Source: Aquilaria yunnanensis
Lineage: Eukaryota > Streptophyta > Magnoliopsida > Malvales > Thymelaeaceae
NCBI GenBank assembly: GCA_039654915.1
Contig: CM077599.1
Location: 14,138,501-14,202,500, forward strand
Direction: 5' to 3'
DNA: 64,000 bases
A program made the translations under genes and the position numbers. Positions 46,080-60,044 of this stretch are shown here, one piece after another. Below the pieces are notes generated by a model. That model was not told where the DNA came from and searched no databases. It saw only the letters and a list, made by a program, of their open reading frames with translations. Positions within the stretch are counted from its first letter, which is position 1, and every line of letters begins with the position of its first letter.

Positions 46080-48930
46080 GGAGGGAGATGAAGTGGGGCG
46101 TTGCCAGTTGGCAGAGAAATCTAACGAGTTAATCTCGCAAATTGCTTGCAGAATTTCAGTGATTTGTATCCTTAAGAGCCACAAAGAGGAAGAGCAGCAA
46201 GATAAAAAAAGTATATATCCTTTGTGTCAAATGAGGCCACAAGGACTAGACAAGAAGTTATCATGAAAGTTAGAAAGAGCATTGCTACTTATTTTCCGTG
46301 TTGAACCAGAAGCTCTTGGTCTGACTTCAAATTAACATGTTTTAGCCGCTTAAGTAGATTTATGGTTGGGTTCTCTAAAAGGTCAGGTGTCTATTCTTCT
46401 CCTCAGAATGAAATGTGGTGGGTCCATAAATCAAAGTCGCTTGTACTGCTCATGGCAATTTGTGATGCAGAGATATTCTCGTTCAAACGAGTACTGTAGC
46501 AAGAGAAATTTCAGTTGTTGTTTTCTTTTCTTCAGTCCTGTAAATAATATGGTACTGTGTCCTCGACTTTCCAAAGGATTCTAGCTGGCCAGATTTATTC
46601 CGTACGATGATTATGTATGGCATTATTTTATTTAAGCAATTGGGACCCTTGTTTTCTTCTTTAAAGCTGTGCCATTAGAATCTAGCAGACCAGTTCTTTG
46701 GATTCAACAATCATTTGCCAGGAGAATTGTATGTTTTAAACTTCCTTTTAATGGTGCAATCTGGATAAAGCCTTCGCCAAATATTGTGTCTGCTAATTTT
46801 GTTACTATATGTTGTTGTGAACTTCCCAATCTGGATAATTGCTGGGTTTTCTATTGTTTTCCACCAACTTTGATGTAGAAAAAGGAGTGCATCCATTATG
46901 AACATCTGTTTGATTTTTTGTTATCTTTGGCTTAAAGATTGCGCATTCTGGAAAGGCAAATGAATGGTTCATAGATATTCCCACTTCTTCACTTTTGTTT
47001 CAATGCCTGTAAACCATTGTTCAGCTGCACCTGCAATCTAGCTATGCTTCGTCTACCTTGGGAAAGTGGTTAGAATCCTTACTACTTCGGGATGAACAGA
47101 CCTTTTTTCCTTTTTTGTGACATATTGTATGTTTTGTTCCATCATCATCCTCATGCCTGTCAATGAATATGTCCCTGAACTGATATGATATCGGGTTAGA
47201 CATGGACAACCAAAATGCATTAATGTGAGAGGACCTTTATGACCATGTTGGATTTCTCAAGTCCCACAGTTTCTTGTACCACTGACCGACATAGAAAGAT
47301 AGTTAACAGCTCGGAAGGTGGATCCGTTCTACCAGTTGAGAGCTTTTAGCTTCAAGTTATCTTTAATCTGTAGCAGTTACATACTTGGCCAGAAAGTTAA
47401 GTTGCTTGCTGTTTGAGTACTGTAATTGATAAATCTTAATCATGATGAGAAAGAAGCACAGTTGTTCATACTTGAAAAATTTTCTCATGTTTCTTGCTTG
47501 TGCAGATTGGGAGTATCCTCAACCTTTTGAACCTTTATTGCTTATAGTGTGTTCTAGTGGATTTAAAACTGCGAATTGAAAAAATCCCACTTAGAACACC
47601 CTTAGAAAAGTGCAAATCTGCTGCTAGTTGCTCCTCCTACCTTTCCTTTTCCCTTGTCCCAAATCCAGTGAGTCTAATCTATGGTGTGGAAGCCCGATAT
47701 TCCTGATATACTCAAGACTTGGCAGAGGCTGCCAATCTGTGGAGAGACAAAATATCTGTTTTGGATCACTCGTCAAATCTAAGAAAGCATCAACACAAGG
47801 TGGCCGGTGGCATCGGCACCATGGATATAGGCTGCAACTTGGGGTAGAGTAGCCCCAACCTATGCTGCCCCCAGGTTCACTAATATCCTGCAGCTTCATT
47901 CAGTATAGTCTATTCATCAAGTCCCTGTACATCTCAAAATTAGAATGGCAGAAAAAACAAATAAATATCTCTGGCTGGTGCTCAATTTATATGTTTGATT
48001 CGCCGAATGTGCCGCGGTGAAGATTTAGATGCAAGGAACTAATACACTTGTGTTTGAAGTAATTAGTGAGAATCAGGTGAGGAGGTTTAGGGTAACTGAA
48101 GTGGTATTGCTCAACGTTGCAGGCTTAGGGACGTTCAAAAAGAGTGGCCCAAAAGATCAAGTTGCAAGAGTAGTGGTGTCGATGGATGGTGACCAGAAGT
48201 GGGTGATGATTGGTTGAAAATTACTGATGGCAACTTTCCGGGGAATCATAAAGAGGGAAAGGAAAGGGGAGGTAGGGGCTGGTGCAATAGCGACAGCTTC
48301 TTATTGCTCTGTCTGATATTTGGAATCCTTATCAGTTCACTCTATCCAACTGATAGTAATATCTGTGGATTCCTCTCCTCCCTCTCCTCTTAGGGCCTGT
48401 GCCTTGCTCCTTTGTGGTCCTTCCTTGGAAATTGGAGTGCTAGACAAGGTCCCCATTTTGCTGGGCCAAGAAAACAATAGTCTATTATAAACATTTTTAT
48501 TTTTGTGCAAGAAAATACATGTTGATCTGATATCTTCTTGCCATAAAGATCATCAGTAAGTCAAATATGCTTCATTCCTCTTTTGTCTATATATTTACAT
48601 TTCAATATCACTATTTATAGTATAAAACAAGTGTGAACATATTAAATCCGGTATCCCCTAAAATTGGAGATATGTACAAGTTAAGTACTAGATATGTACA
48701 AACTCGATTTATAAATGAAGTGATGGGTCTGTACAAAAATTGTATGATATATGTACAAATGAGATCACAGATATATTACCGATATATTGAATAGTTAAAA
48801 AAAAAACAAGTGTTAATGTATCATCTCACTTCTCATCAAAATTGGAAATATGTACAAATCAAATAACATATATGTATGAAACTTGAGGTATAAAATGATG
48901 AATATATACAAAACATGTGATACCTATATA
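46080..48930. other. Intergenic stretch, moderate AT
   Basis: Less AT-rich than its surroundings but without a recognised gene. Frames at 47624-47899 (minus) and 48029-48217 (plus) are short and match nothing I know. From 48600 a simple ATATGTACAA motif recurs; the same motif is seen again at 58570-58640 beyond the AT-rich block. Confidence 0.4.
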
Positions 48931-50929
48931 TAAATAAGATCAGAGATATGTTATTAGACTAGTAATTGCACACGTGCGTTGCACGTGAATTGAATACTAA
49001 GTTATTTTCCCCTCTAATAACTATAATTATAATTATTTTATCCCAAAATAAATTATTGCAATAATAATTTACTTTGTTTTAGTTTAGATATAATTTTTTA
49101 TTAATTTTTCTATCTCTTATGTAGTAGTTTTTTATTATAATATTTCATCATAACTATCCTCATTTGCGTCATTCATTATAATAGATAGCTCATTGTATTA
49201 GATTTTTGTTTAATATAAACAACAACAACAATAATAATATAATGTAGAATACGCTACAGGTAATATTTGTTATAAAAAAATTGATAGAAGTTTTTTTATT
49301 TGTGATAGTAGAGTACTTATAAAATTACTTCATGGTATTTTTAAAATCTAGTCAAAGATGTCAAAATTCCTTCCTCTTATCAGTGTAAAATTTAAAAATA
49401 GTATTCAATCCATTGAGAAAAGATCTTAATTTAATATCTTAATAGTATTACATATTTATAAATTTTATTAAAATTTAATTTAGTAAATTTTATCTTAACT
49501 TCTATGTTTTAGATTCAAAAAGCTAATTATTAAAATGGAGATTCTATATATATTACTTGTGTTAAATAATTAAAAAGATTTACCATTAATATGTTATCAT
49601 AATTTTGACTTTTTAAAGAGACATAAGGTAAACTTTTAATAATTTTTTTTTATGTTATATTTAAAATTGAAAGGAACATAATACAGGTGGGACATTTAAT
49701 TAAAAACTCAAATAAACATAAATTTCTTTTAAGAAATGTAACACAAATATGAGCAACGATGCCAAAGTATAAACTTAGTAAGTAAAGAATGAGTTTTTTC
49801 AAGAGCATGAAACTATAAGTAACTATACATTACTCAAAAAGCTTAATTACTCTACTCTTGATTTTTTTTAATCAAAATAGACTCATCTCCAAGATTTCAA
49901 AATCTACACTTAGTAGTTTGAACATCAAGCAAAGGAAAGAGAAAATAAATTGACCGAAAACTAATGCTCAAAAGCATTTATAAAAAATTTAGGGCATATT
50001 TGTCAAATTTAACTAAATTTATTGTTAAGTAATGATTTTTCCAAAGATTAAAGCCTAAAAACAATGCATGCATAATGCTACTTTGATACAACTCATAAGA
50101 TTTTGTTGGCTCTAAAAAATAATAAAAATAAAAATACATTAATATTATTTAGTATAGAGAAATAGTTAGTTGCTAAGAATAGAAACTTACTTACATTTAT
50201 CCCTAAAATTATTTTTTAATATTCAACACTTATAGATTTTCATGTGAAACTTTAGCATAAGTTTTACCACATAATAAGCTTTTATAGTATATATTCATTC
50301 AAGTTGCAAAAAAAAAAAAAAACTTAATTGACAAAAAAATTATGTTCAAAGGTACCTTGTATAGTAATAAAAATTTAGCTTGAGTTTGACCATATATTTA
50401 ATTTTTTATTCAAATAAAAATTTAATTATGAAGGTTTTTAAAATGCCAAGTTGAAATTTTAAGTTTCATAAAATATTTAGCTGTACAAACTTTAACATGA
50501 GTTTTACATTTAAATCTTTTTTTCAAATAAAATATTTGGCTATAAAAGTTTTTAGAATGATAAGTTGAAATTTTACTTTCTAAAAAATTATTAATTGAGG
50601 TATTATTTGATAGTAATATAGAACCAAGGGTGACATGTTTGAAGCAAAAAAAAATTAATGGCAATTTAAGAGTTTTAGGTAAGATTAAAACACAAAAAAA
50701 ATTATATAATGCATAATTCTGTAATATAGAATTAAGGGAGGGCAAGTTTGTAACAAAAAATAAAATTTAGTGGTAACTTAAGGGTTTTTTTTAGTGTTCT
50801 AGTGCTAATATAACTCCACTTAAATAAATAATGATAAAATTGGGTTTCGGTAAAAGAATAAAATATCTTATAACAAAAAGTTAAAAAAGTCGTTCAACAT
50901 TTGTGCACCTTTGTACTTTTTATAATATT

Positions 50930-51152
50930 AAATAGTAAGTTATTTTTCTCTCAAATAATTATAATTTTAATTGTTTTATCCAAAATAAATTATTGTAATA
51001 ATGATTTTACTTTGTTTTAGTTTAGATATAATTTAATATTAATTTTTCTATCTCTTGTGTAGTAGTTTTTTATTATAATATTTCATTATAACTATCTTCA
51101 TTTGTGTCATTCATTATAATAGATAGCTCATTGTATTAGATTTCTACTTAAT

Positions 51153-51184
<32 letters not shown>

Positions 51185-51860
51185 TAATAGTATAATGTAG
51201 AATACGCTGTAGGTAATATTTGTTATAAAAAAATTGATAGAAGTTTTTTTATTTGTGATAGTAGAGTACTTATAAAATTACTTCATGGTATTTTTAAAAT
51301 CTAATCAAAGATGCCAAAATTCCTCTTATTAGTGTAATATTTAAAAATAGCATTCAATCTATTGAAAAAATATATTAATTTAATATCTTAATAGTATTAC
51401 ATATTTATAAATTTTATTAAAAGTTAATTTAGTAAATTTTATCTTAACTTCTATGTTTTAAATTCAAAAAGCTAATTATTAAAATGGAGATTCTATATAT
51501 ATTACTTGCCTTAAATAATTAAAAAGATTTACCATTAACATGTTATCATAACTTTGACTTTTTAAAGAGACATAAGGTAAACTTTTAATAATTTTTTTTA
51601 TGTTATATTCAAAATTGAAAGGAACATAATACAGGTGGGACATTCAATTAAAAAATCAAGTAAAAATAAATTTCTTTTAAGAAATGTAACACAAATATAA
51701 GCCACAATGCCAAAGTATAAACTTAGTAAGTAAACACTGAGTTTTTTCAAAGGCATATAACTATAAGTAACTATACATTACTCAAAAAGCTTAATTGCTT
51801 TACTCTTGAATTTTTTTTTATCAAAATACACTCACCTCTAAGATTTCAAAATTTACACTT
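50930..51860 (+). repeat. Second copy of 0.92-kb unit (first at 48990-49905)
   Basis: Collinear and roughly 90 percent identical by eye, including a (CAA)n run (51158-51184) that is longer than in the first copy. Confidence 0.8.
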
Positions 51861-52440
51861 ACCCTATGTTTTATGGTAGATATAATGTTATTATTCCAAA
51901 GTTCGAGATAAAAATGTTGTGTAGCTTTTTATATTTTTGGATAATTAATCCTTCCTCATTGATTTAAAATTTATACTCATATCACTAAAGTTTGAAAATC
52001 TAGTCCTACACATTGTTCTTATAATATAATTAGTTAATCACAGGAAAATAAACTCGTTAAAGTAGAAAAGAAGCTTAGTACCTAAAAGGAAAATTAATAA
52101 CTTATTATTTGTGGTTTAGTTATTTTATATATCTTTGCACTTTTAATTACATATAGATAATTATGGATATTAAGTTGCACTTTTAAGTTTTGATTAATAC
52201 ATTCAATTTTAAAAGGTAAATTAATTGACAAACACTATGTTTCTAGGCATGTTTAAGCTCATATAAATCAAACACATTACTATTAGAAAATTTTAAATTT
52301 ACTGGCATTTTTTTATTTTTTTTTCCATAAAAAACTTATAGAAAACATAGAAAATAATCAACAATTTTTTTTTCTATTTTTCCTTTTCAAATACTAATCT
52401 TATTTTCCTAATATGAAGCCTAAGAGCTTGTCATCACTTT

Positions 52441-53212
52441 TGTAATGACCAAAATCCAGAACAGGTCAACAGAACACTTGCCCACACCACATGGGTTATC
52501 CTTTGGAAAAGGATAAGTGCTAGGTACTTAGGAATGGACTCTTAGTATAAGAAAGTTCCCCCGTCCCATACCAGCGGACTCAACCACATACTTTGAGCCA
52601 AACCTGGCTCTAATACTATCTGTAATGACCCAAATCCAGAACAGGTCAACAGAACACCTGCCCACACCACATGGGCTATCCTTCGTCCCATACCAGCGGA
52701 CTCAACCACATACTTTGAACCAAATCTGGCTCTGATACCATCTGTAATGACCCAAATCCAGAACAGGTCAACAGAACACCTGCCCACACCACATGGGCTA
52801 TCCTTAGGAAAAGGATAAGCGCTAGGTGCTTATGTTCTGGAATTGAAGCCTATATATCCACATAAGGCTTCCCACAATTCACCCATGTGGGACATGGGGG
52901 TGTTAAAAATTGGGACGTTGGGGTCAATCGGACTACTTAGCCCCTGGCTAAGTAGCCTCTCGAATCCAGGATTAATCTCAGTAGACGATGCATGTGCATA
53001 CCCACTATGGCACACCATCATAGTCTCGGGTCAGCTCTGATACCATCTGTAATGACCTAAGTCCAGAACTGGTCAACGGAACACCTGCCCACACCACATG
53101 GGCTATCCTTAGGAAAAGGATAAGCGCTAGGTGCTTATGTTTTGGAATTGGAGCCTATATATCCATATAAGGCTTCCCACAATTCACCCATGTAGGACAC
53201 GGGGGTGTTACA
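52441..53212 (-). mobile_element. TRIM with multiple LTRs (TSD ACTTT)
   Basis: On the minus strand: LTR 53048-53212 (165 bp, TGTAACACCCCC...GGTCATTACA), internal part with PBS 52908-53047, LTR 52743-52907 (165 bp), a second internal part with PBS at 52729-52740, a shortened LTR (about 52622-52684), a third internal part and a further partial LTR (52441-52522). A single 5-bp duplication ACTTT (52436-52440 and 53213-53217) flanks the whole. It encodes nothing. Confidence 0.85.
53034..53045 (-). other. TRIM primer-binding site, initiator tRNA-Met type
   Basis: TGGTATCAGAGC two bases downstream of the LTR. The second unit has a longer match at 52729-52740. Confidence 0.8.
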
Positions 53213-53701
53213 ACTTTATTCTATTTTTTTTATTCCTTTCAATAATTTTAGTTTTTTTTAATCTAATAAATTGGGAATGACAAATTTGAGTATTATTAAA
53301 ATAGGAAATAAAATAAAAATTAAGGATAAAAAGGTCATCCAACTTTTTTGACATATTCATGCTTTTTATCATTGATTCAAATAGATATAATTTTGAGGTT
53401 TTTGAAACTTTTAAATTCCAATTAAAATATTTCATTAAAATTTAAAAGTACAAAAAATTGATAATTTATGTTTAAGGACATGTACAAAAAATATATAATT
53501 TAATTAAGGACATATTTGTTACAAAATTTTAACTTATTATGGCTATTTAAGATAGTTTTCACTATTAAAATTTATATTTAATATATAACTTTCAGCAAAT
53601 GTACTAAAGCTAAAAAAGGGCATGGAGATTCCTCCCTTTTTTTTTGTTTTTCAGAAAGTTCCCAAGGGACTTATATTTTTTTTCTTTATTTTTTAGATTT
53701 C

Positions 53702-54889
53702 TAGTGCTAATTATACCTCTAATAAATATGCAACACCAAATTAATTTGGGTCTCATTTAAAAAATAAAACTCCATATAAGTTAAGGTTATAAAAATTGAT
53801 TAACTTTTTTTCACTTTCATAATTTTTCTAATATTGATAATATAACAATACGTTCCTTGAAAGTATAATGTTTATAATGAAATTAAAAAAATATATATCA
53901 TTAGAAAAGGGAAATAAAATAAAACTCAGGGATAAAAAGATTCAACATTTGACATATTCATACTTTTTATGAGTTTTATCAGATTTAAATTGTTGATTCA
54001 AATAGACATATGAGGTTTTTGAAACTTTTAAGTTCCAATTAAAATCCTTCATTCAAGTTTAAGAGTACAATATATATATATATATATAATTTAATTAATG
54101 AAATATTTGTTACAAAATTTTAACTTACTATGGCTATTTAAAAAATTTTTTGCCATCAAAATTTATACTTAATATATAACTTTTAAGTAATTGTATTAAA
54201 GCTATGAAAAAACATACAGATTCTTCTTTTTTGTTTTTTAAAAAATGCACATATGAGACTTTTATTTTTTCTCTATTTTCCTTTTAGATTCTTAGTACTA
54301 ATTATACCTCTAATGAATATGCAACACCAAATTAATTTGGGTCTCATTTAAAAAATAAAACTCCATGTAAGTTAAGGTTATAAAAATTGATTAACTTTTT
54401 TTCACTTTCATAATTTTTCTAATATTGATAATATAACATTACGTTGCTTGAAAGTATAATGTTTATAATGAAATTACAAAAAATATATCATTAAAAAAAG
54501 GAAATAAAATAAAACTCAGGGATAAAAAGATTCAACATTTGACATATTCATACTTTTTATGAGTTTTATCAGATTTAAATTGTTGATTCAAATAGACATA
54601 ATTATGAGGTTTTTGAAACTTTTAAGTTCCAATTAAAATAATTCATTCAAGTTTAAGAGTACAATATATATATATATATATATAATTTAATTAATGAAAT
54701 ATTTGTTACAAAATTTTAACTTACTATGGCTATTTAAAAAAAATTTTGCCATCAAAATTTATACTTAATATATAACTTTTAAGTAATTGTATTAAAGCTA
54801 CGAAAAAATATACAAATTCCTCTTTTTTATTTTTTAAAAACTGCACATATGAGACTTTTATTTTTTCTCTATTTTCCTTTTAGATTCTT
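53702..54889 (+). repeat. Tandem units of about 594 bp, two full copies
   Basis: Units start TAGT(G/A)CTAATTATACCTC at 53702 and 54294; a third partial unit starts at 54890, and a diverged piece precedes at 53283-53700. (TA)n runs of different length lie at 54068 and 54664. Confidence 0.85.
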
Positions 54890-57380
54890 AGTGTTAATTA
54901 TACCTCTAATAAATATACAACACCAAATTAATTTGAGTCTCATTAAAAACAAATAAAACACCCATAGGTTAAAAGTATAAAAGTCGATAAAAATTTTGCT
55001 GCTTTCATAATTTTTCTAATATTGATAATAGAGCATTATGTTGCATGAAAGTATAATCTTTATAATAAAATTAAAATCATTATTTACTCTCTTTGAGGGA
55101 AAATTAGTAGTTTGACATAATAGAAACTTTATACTCTCTCAATATATGTTATAAGAATTTATTTACTCTTTTTTAGATAGATAATAGTTTTTAGGTGAAA
55201 AATATTTATAATTAAGCAAGAAAAGCCTTAACTATACTCTCAATGTATATCAAATGATTTTTGGTATATAAAACTAACTTGTAAGAAGATAAACAAAGTA
55301 TAGAACATCAACCCAAAAAAGCTTAAACCTAACCATTGAGATAGAGATTTAATTTATTTAGCATTAATTCAAATTAATCCAAATATGTTTTTTTGGATTT
55401 TTTTGTTTGAAATTTATTTTATTAATTAATTAATTTTTTAAGTTGAATAATTAAAAAAATTCATAAAAAATTACTACAAAAAATTATTTAATAAATTATT
55501 ACAGATATATATAATTAGTTTTCAAATGGTATTAGTTTTAGATGAAAAATTATGTAAAAATAAATTATTTTGGACAATCAACTTCAAACAATTATCTATT
55601 TTTTTCCACATGTATGGTTTAAATCACAAATCTTTATGTTAAAGCATTCATGAATTTCTATAACTCTTTAATAAGTAGGCTAAGTCAATCGTATAACTCT
55701 AACTCCACTTAACAGTATGGGGCCCCAATATTAGTATAGATGAAACTGAAGATTTAAATTCTTAGAAGGCCTCTTAGTGTAAAAAAAACTCTTATTAAAA
55801 ATTTTAGTTTTCTCTTTATAAATATAATTAAAACTTTAGTATATTGTTATTATTTTTTTAATGTATAAATAATTATTGATGAAAGGTTGTAAATTTTAAG
55901 TATTATTATTATTATACTTTCTCCATCGCAAGTTCTTTGCAATATTTTAGGTTTTTGACTTAAACTTATTTAATTTAATATTTTCTATTAACAATTTACA
56001 AAATTACGTTTAGAAACTATAAAAATTTTACTTTTTAAAGAATTTTTTTAAAAAAATTAGCAAATATTAATATAAAATAATTAAGTTAAAATTAAGTAAA
56101 AAAAAATTGAAATGTTGCAAAGAACTTGAGATGAAGATAGTAGTTTGAACATCAAGCAAAGGAAAGAGAAAATAAATTGACCCAAACTAATGCTCAAAAG
56201 TATTTATAAAAAATTTAAGGCACATTTGTCAAATTTAACTAAATTTATTGTTAAGTAATGATTTTTCTGAAGATTAACGCCTAAAAACAATGCATGCATA
56301 ATGCTAATTTGATGCAACTCATAAGATTTTATTGGCTCTAAAAAATAATAAAAATAAAAATACATTAATATTATTTAGTGTAGAGAAATAGTTAGTTGCT
56401 AAGAATAGAAACTTATGCTCCAACATTCAAAATGATGACCATGAGGGAAAAAATACTTCTTATAATTTTTATAATATTTTAAAATATTGGAAAAATGTAA
56501 AAATAAATTTGCTACTAAAATTCCTCTTTACTATCATATAATCAACTAATTCTAAGAGCTAAGAATTTTTTTTTCTAAAATTTTTCACAATGACCTTTGC
56601 TACAATAATAATTCTTTTACTTTTTTTTTTCATAGTATGTACTTGAATCATATGTGAATTATATGATTGCTCTAATGTGGACCAAATACCTAAGCTTTTA
56701 AAGTATATATTCATTCAAATAGAGAAAAGGAAACTTAATTGAAAAAAATTGTATATTCAAAAATATTTTTTATAGTAGAATAAACTTAGGGCATATTTGT
56801 TAAAATTAACTAAGTTTAGTGGTCAAAATAAGTTTAGTAGTCAAAATAGTAAATTTTCCAAAAACCAAAGGCTAAACGCATTCCACTTTGCATTTTTTCC
56901 ATCTCTTATTAAATTTTTAGTATTTTAATACTACTAAATATCTAATTAAATAGGCAACTATATATTTAGATTTCTGTAAGTGGATTCTTTTCTTTCCTTC
57001 TTTTTAGAGCCTTAATACTAACACAATTCTAATTAAATAGACAATATAAGTTTTTTATCATTAAAAGAGTAAAAGAACTTATAATTTTAGGATAAAGGAA
57101 AAACTATATGTGAACTATTATAAAATGTTCACTTCTATAATTTTTAATATATACTTTTATACCTAAAATTATTTTTTAATATTCAACACTTATAGATTTT
57201 CATGTGAAACTTTAGCATGAGTTTTACCACATAATAAGTTTTCACAATATATACTCATTCAAGTTGCAAAAAAAAAAACTTAATTGAAAAAAAATTATGT
57301 TCAAAGGTACCTTGTATAGTAATAAAAATTTTAGCTTGAGTTTTACTATATATTTAATTTTTTATTCAAATAAAAAATTT

Positions 57381-58356
57381 AGTTATGAAGGTTTTTAAAA
57401 AGCCAAGTTGAAAGTTTAAGTTTCATAAAATATTTAGTTGTACAAACTTTAGCATGATTTTTACATTTAAGTCTTTTTTTCAAATAAAAGATTTGGGTAT
57501 AAAATTTTTTGGAATGATAATTTGAAATTTTACTTTTATAAAATATTTACTTGAGGTATTATTTGATAGTAATATAGAACTAAGGGTGACATGTTTGAAG
57601 CACAAAAATTTTAATAGCAATTTAAGAGTTTTAGGTAAGATTAACACAAAAAAAATTATATAATGTGTAATTTTGTAATATAGAATTAAGGGCAGGCAAG
57701 TTTGTAACAAAAAATAAAATTTAGTGGTAACTTAAGGGTTTTTTTTAGTGTTATAGTATTAATACAACTCCACTTAAATAGATAATGACAAAATTGGGTT
57801 TCATTAAAAGAACAACACATCTTATAATAGAAGGGTAAAAAAGTCGTTCAACATTTGTGCAGCTTCTAGTTATGAAGGTTTTTAAAAAGCCAAGTTGAAA
57901 GTTTAAGTTTCATAAAATATTTAGTTGTACAAACTTTAGCATGATTTTTACATTTAAATCTTTTTTTCAAATAAAAGATTTGGGTATAAAATTTTTTGGA
58001 ATGATAATTTGAAATTTTACTTTTTATAAAATATTTACTTGAGGTATTATTTGATAGTAACATAGAACTAAGGGTGACATGTTTTAAGCAAAAAAATTTT
58101 AATGGCAATTTAAGAGTTTTAGGTAAGATTAACATAAAAAAAAATTATATAATGTGTAATTTTGTAATATAGAATTAAGGGCATGCAAGTTTGTAACAAA
58201 AAATAAAATTTAGTGGTAACTTAAGGGTTTTTTTTAGTGTTATAGTGTTAATACAACTTCACTTAAATAGATAATGACAAAATTGGGTTTCATTAAAAGA
58301 ACAACACATCTTATAATAGAAGGGTAAAAAAGTCGTTCAACATTTGTGCAGCTTCA
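57381..58356 (+). repeat. Near-identical tandem duplication of 487 bp
   Basis: 57381-57866 and 57868-58356 differ at few positions; both end CATTTGTGCAGCTTC. Much younger than the other duplications in this block. Confidence 0.9.
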
Positions 58357-58383
58357 TGCTTTTTATAATATAAGATATGTAAG

Positions 58384-59430
58384 TGAGGCAACTTTTAAAT
58401 ATATGAATAATAATATATTTGACGTTATATGTTAGTACGATTTTGTTTATTTATTTAATCATATATATACATACATGATTAAATGTTTGTATAATTTTAT
58501 TTATTTAGTTGCATATATATTATAATTTGATACTAAAATTGTCATGCTATTATTTTTATATACATATATGGGATATGTACAAAAGAATATAAAGGATATC
58601 TACAAATTGCATCAGATATATGTACAATTGAAATTACAAAATTTGGCCTAATATTATAGTTGGTCCTAGCTAGAATAGAAGAAACTAAAAAATTTCAAGG
58701 TCATGATCTAGGTTAAGCTAAAAAACTCTCTTCTTCCTCTCGATCCTAACATGTTTACATTTGCCACATTGTTGACCAAACCTCCAAAGGAACCACCATT
58801 CAGCAATAGCCACTTCATGTAACCACTGAAGGCATGTTGACCCAACAAAACCAACACATATTGCATTACAATTAATTGAATTAGTGCATAAACCCTGTGG
58901 GTCGAGGTTGACATGAAGCTCCTGAAAGGCCAGCCACGCTACCGCATTGCTGATTCGAATCTTCATCTTTCTTTCCTTAAATCCCTCATGAATTCATCTT
59001 TCCCCATGCCTGCAGCCAATACTTGCCGCCTCCCCCCCCCCCCATTCTTGTTGCTGAAACTCGTTGATCATCCAAGCCCATGGATTGTTTCCATAGAAGA
59101 CAATATAAGATGCGATTGTTTCTGGCAATGTTGGCTTAATCTTGCCGAAGAATAGGATCCGAGTTCACCAGATATCTTCTTGGCACCACTACTTGCCTTC
59201 TCACCATCGATCCTGCTTCTATTGGAAGAAGCATCAAACAATGGGAAAGAAGAATAGTAGCAACAAAGTGGCACAAAGAAGAGAAAGAACACATTGGGTA
59301 TTAATTACTTTTAACAAGGCTACCAGAGTAATTTTGCTTGTAGGGTGTACGTGTAGTAGGGAGTATTTTTGAACGGTTGTAAAGACCATTACATCACATT
59401 GATCACCAGAGTTAATACTTAGGAAATTCT
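58384..59430. other. Intergenic stretch with a degraded coding-like piece
   Basis: 58700-59300 has a more even base composition. The minus strand reads KASSGAKKISGELGSYSSAR and SQHCQKQSHLILSSMETIHG before frames break at a C run (59033-59043). It may be a captured or decayed gene piece; not recognised. Confidence 0.3.
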
Positions 59431-60000
59431 TCTAAGTTTTTACATGTTTGAACTCTAACTTTTAATTATTATTTTGATTTTAACCCAAATCCTCATTTTA
59501 TTCACAGCAACTCATTAACCTCATTAAAGCATTCTATTTTGACTTCTTTTTGAATGATAGTTGTTATGTTGGATGGAAAATACCATATTAGCATAAGATT
59601 GTAGTGAAAAAACTAGTTTTAACTCTTGAAATCTTTTATTTTTCCATACAAACCTTAAAACTTTTATATCTAATGATCTAATCACAGCCTATTTCACCTC
59701 CTCCTTCTTCAACTCTTCCATTGCCACCCTATACGGTGCCACCACCTCCCTTTTCCCCCGCCACCAACCGTTCACTGTTCTTCCCCTTACCATAAATTCC
59801 ATTCTCGCGTTCTCCGTCACCTATAGGTGAATCAAGTCCTTGATCACCTCTTCCACCCTCTGGGAATCTATTTGCTGCCATGAGAGGGGCTTCTACTCGG
59901 CTGATAGCCTTAAGCTTACCTTTATCTCCACCCTCACCCATTGCCATGGATAAGCCTGTGGATGCGGTTGGTGTATGTAGACCAAAAATATTTTCTTTTT
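59431..60000 (+). mobile_element. MULE arm remnant, related to 35556-35862
   Basis: 59440-59700 shares ordered phrases with the left arm of the third MULE (TTTTAATTATTATTTTG, CCTCATTTTATT, GTTGGATGGAAAA, TATCTAATGATCTAATC). No matching right arm is found. The adjoining 59700-59960 is GC-richer and has an open minus-strand frame that is not recognised. Confidence 0.5.
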
Positions 60001-60044
60001 TGGTAAATGAGAAGATAATATCATTCATTTTATAGGTTAGCTTA

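Larger units (their letters stand above)
48961..58383. mobile_element. AT-rich block of nested and duplicated repeats, unclassified
   Basis: It begins near CACGTGCGTTGCACGTG (48971-48987), a perfect 7-bp inverted repeat with a GTT loop often seen at ends of plant non-autonomous elements, and ends near CATGCTTTTTATAATAT (58366). Inside: 48990-49905 matches 50930-51860; 49914-50880 matches 56139-56415 plus 57157-57866; 57381-57866 is repeated at 57868-58356; and a 592-596 bp unit is repeated at 53702, 54294 and 54890. No coding sequence is seen. It may be a Helitron-like or other non-autonomous family; I cannot class it. Confidence 0.4.

Noticed and set aside
47624..47899. 91-aa minus-strand frame
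   Set aside because: No motif, no splice context, and the opposite strand is open too.
52542..53040. Frames of 63-81 aa inside the TRIM
   Set aside because: They read across LTR and internal repeats of a non-coding element.
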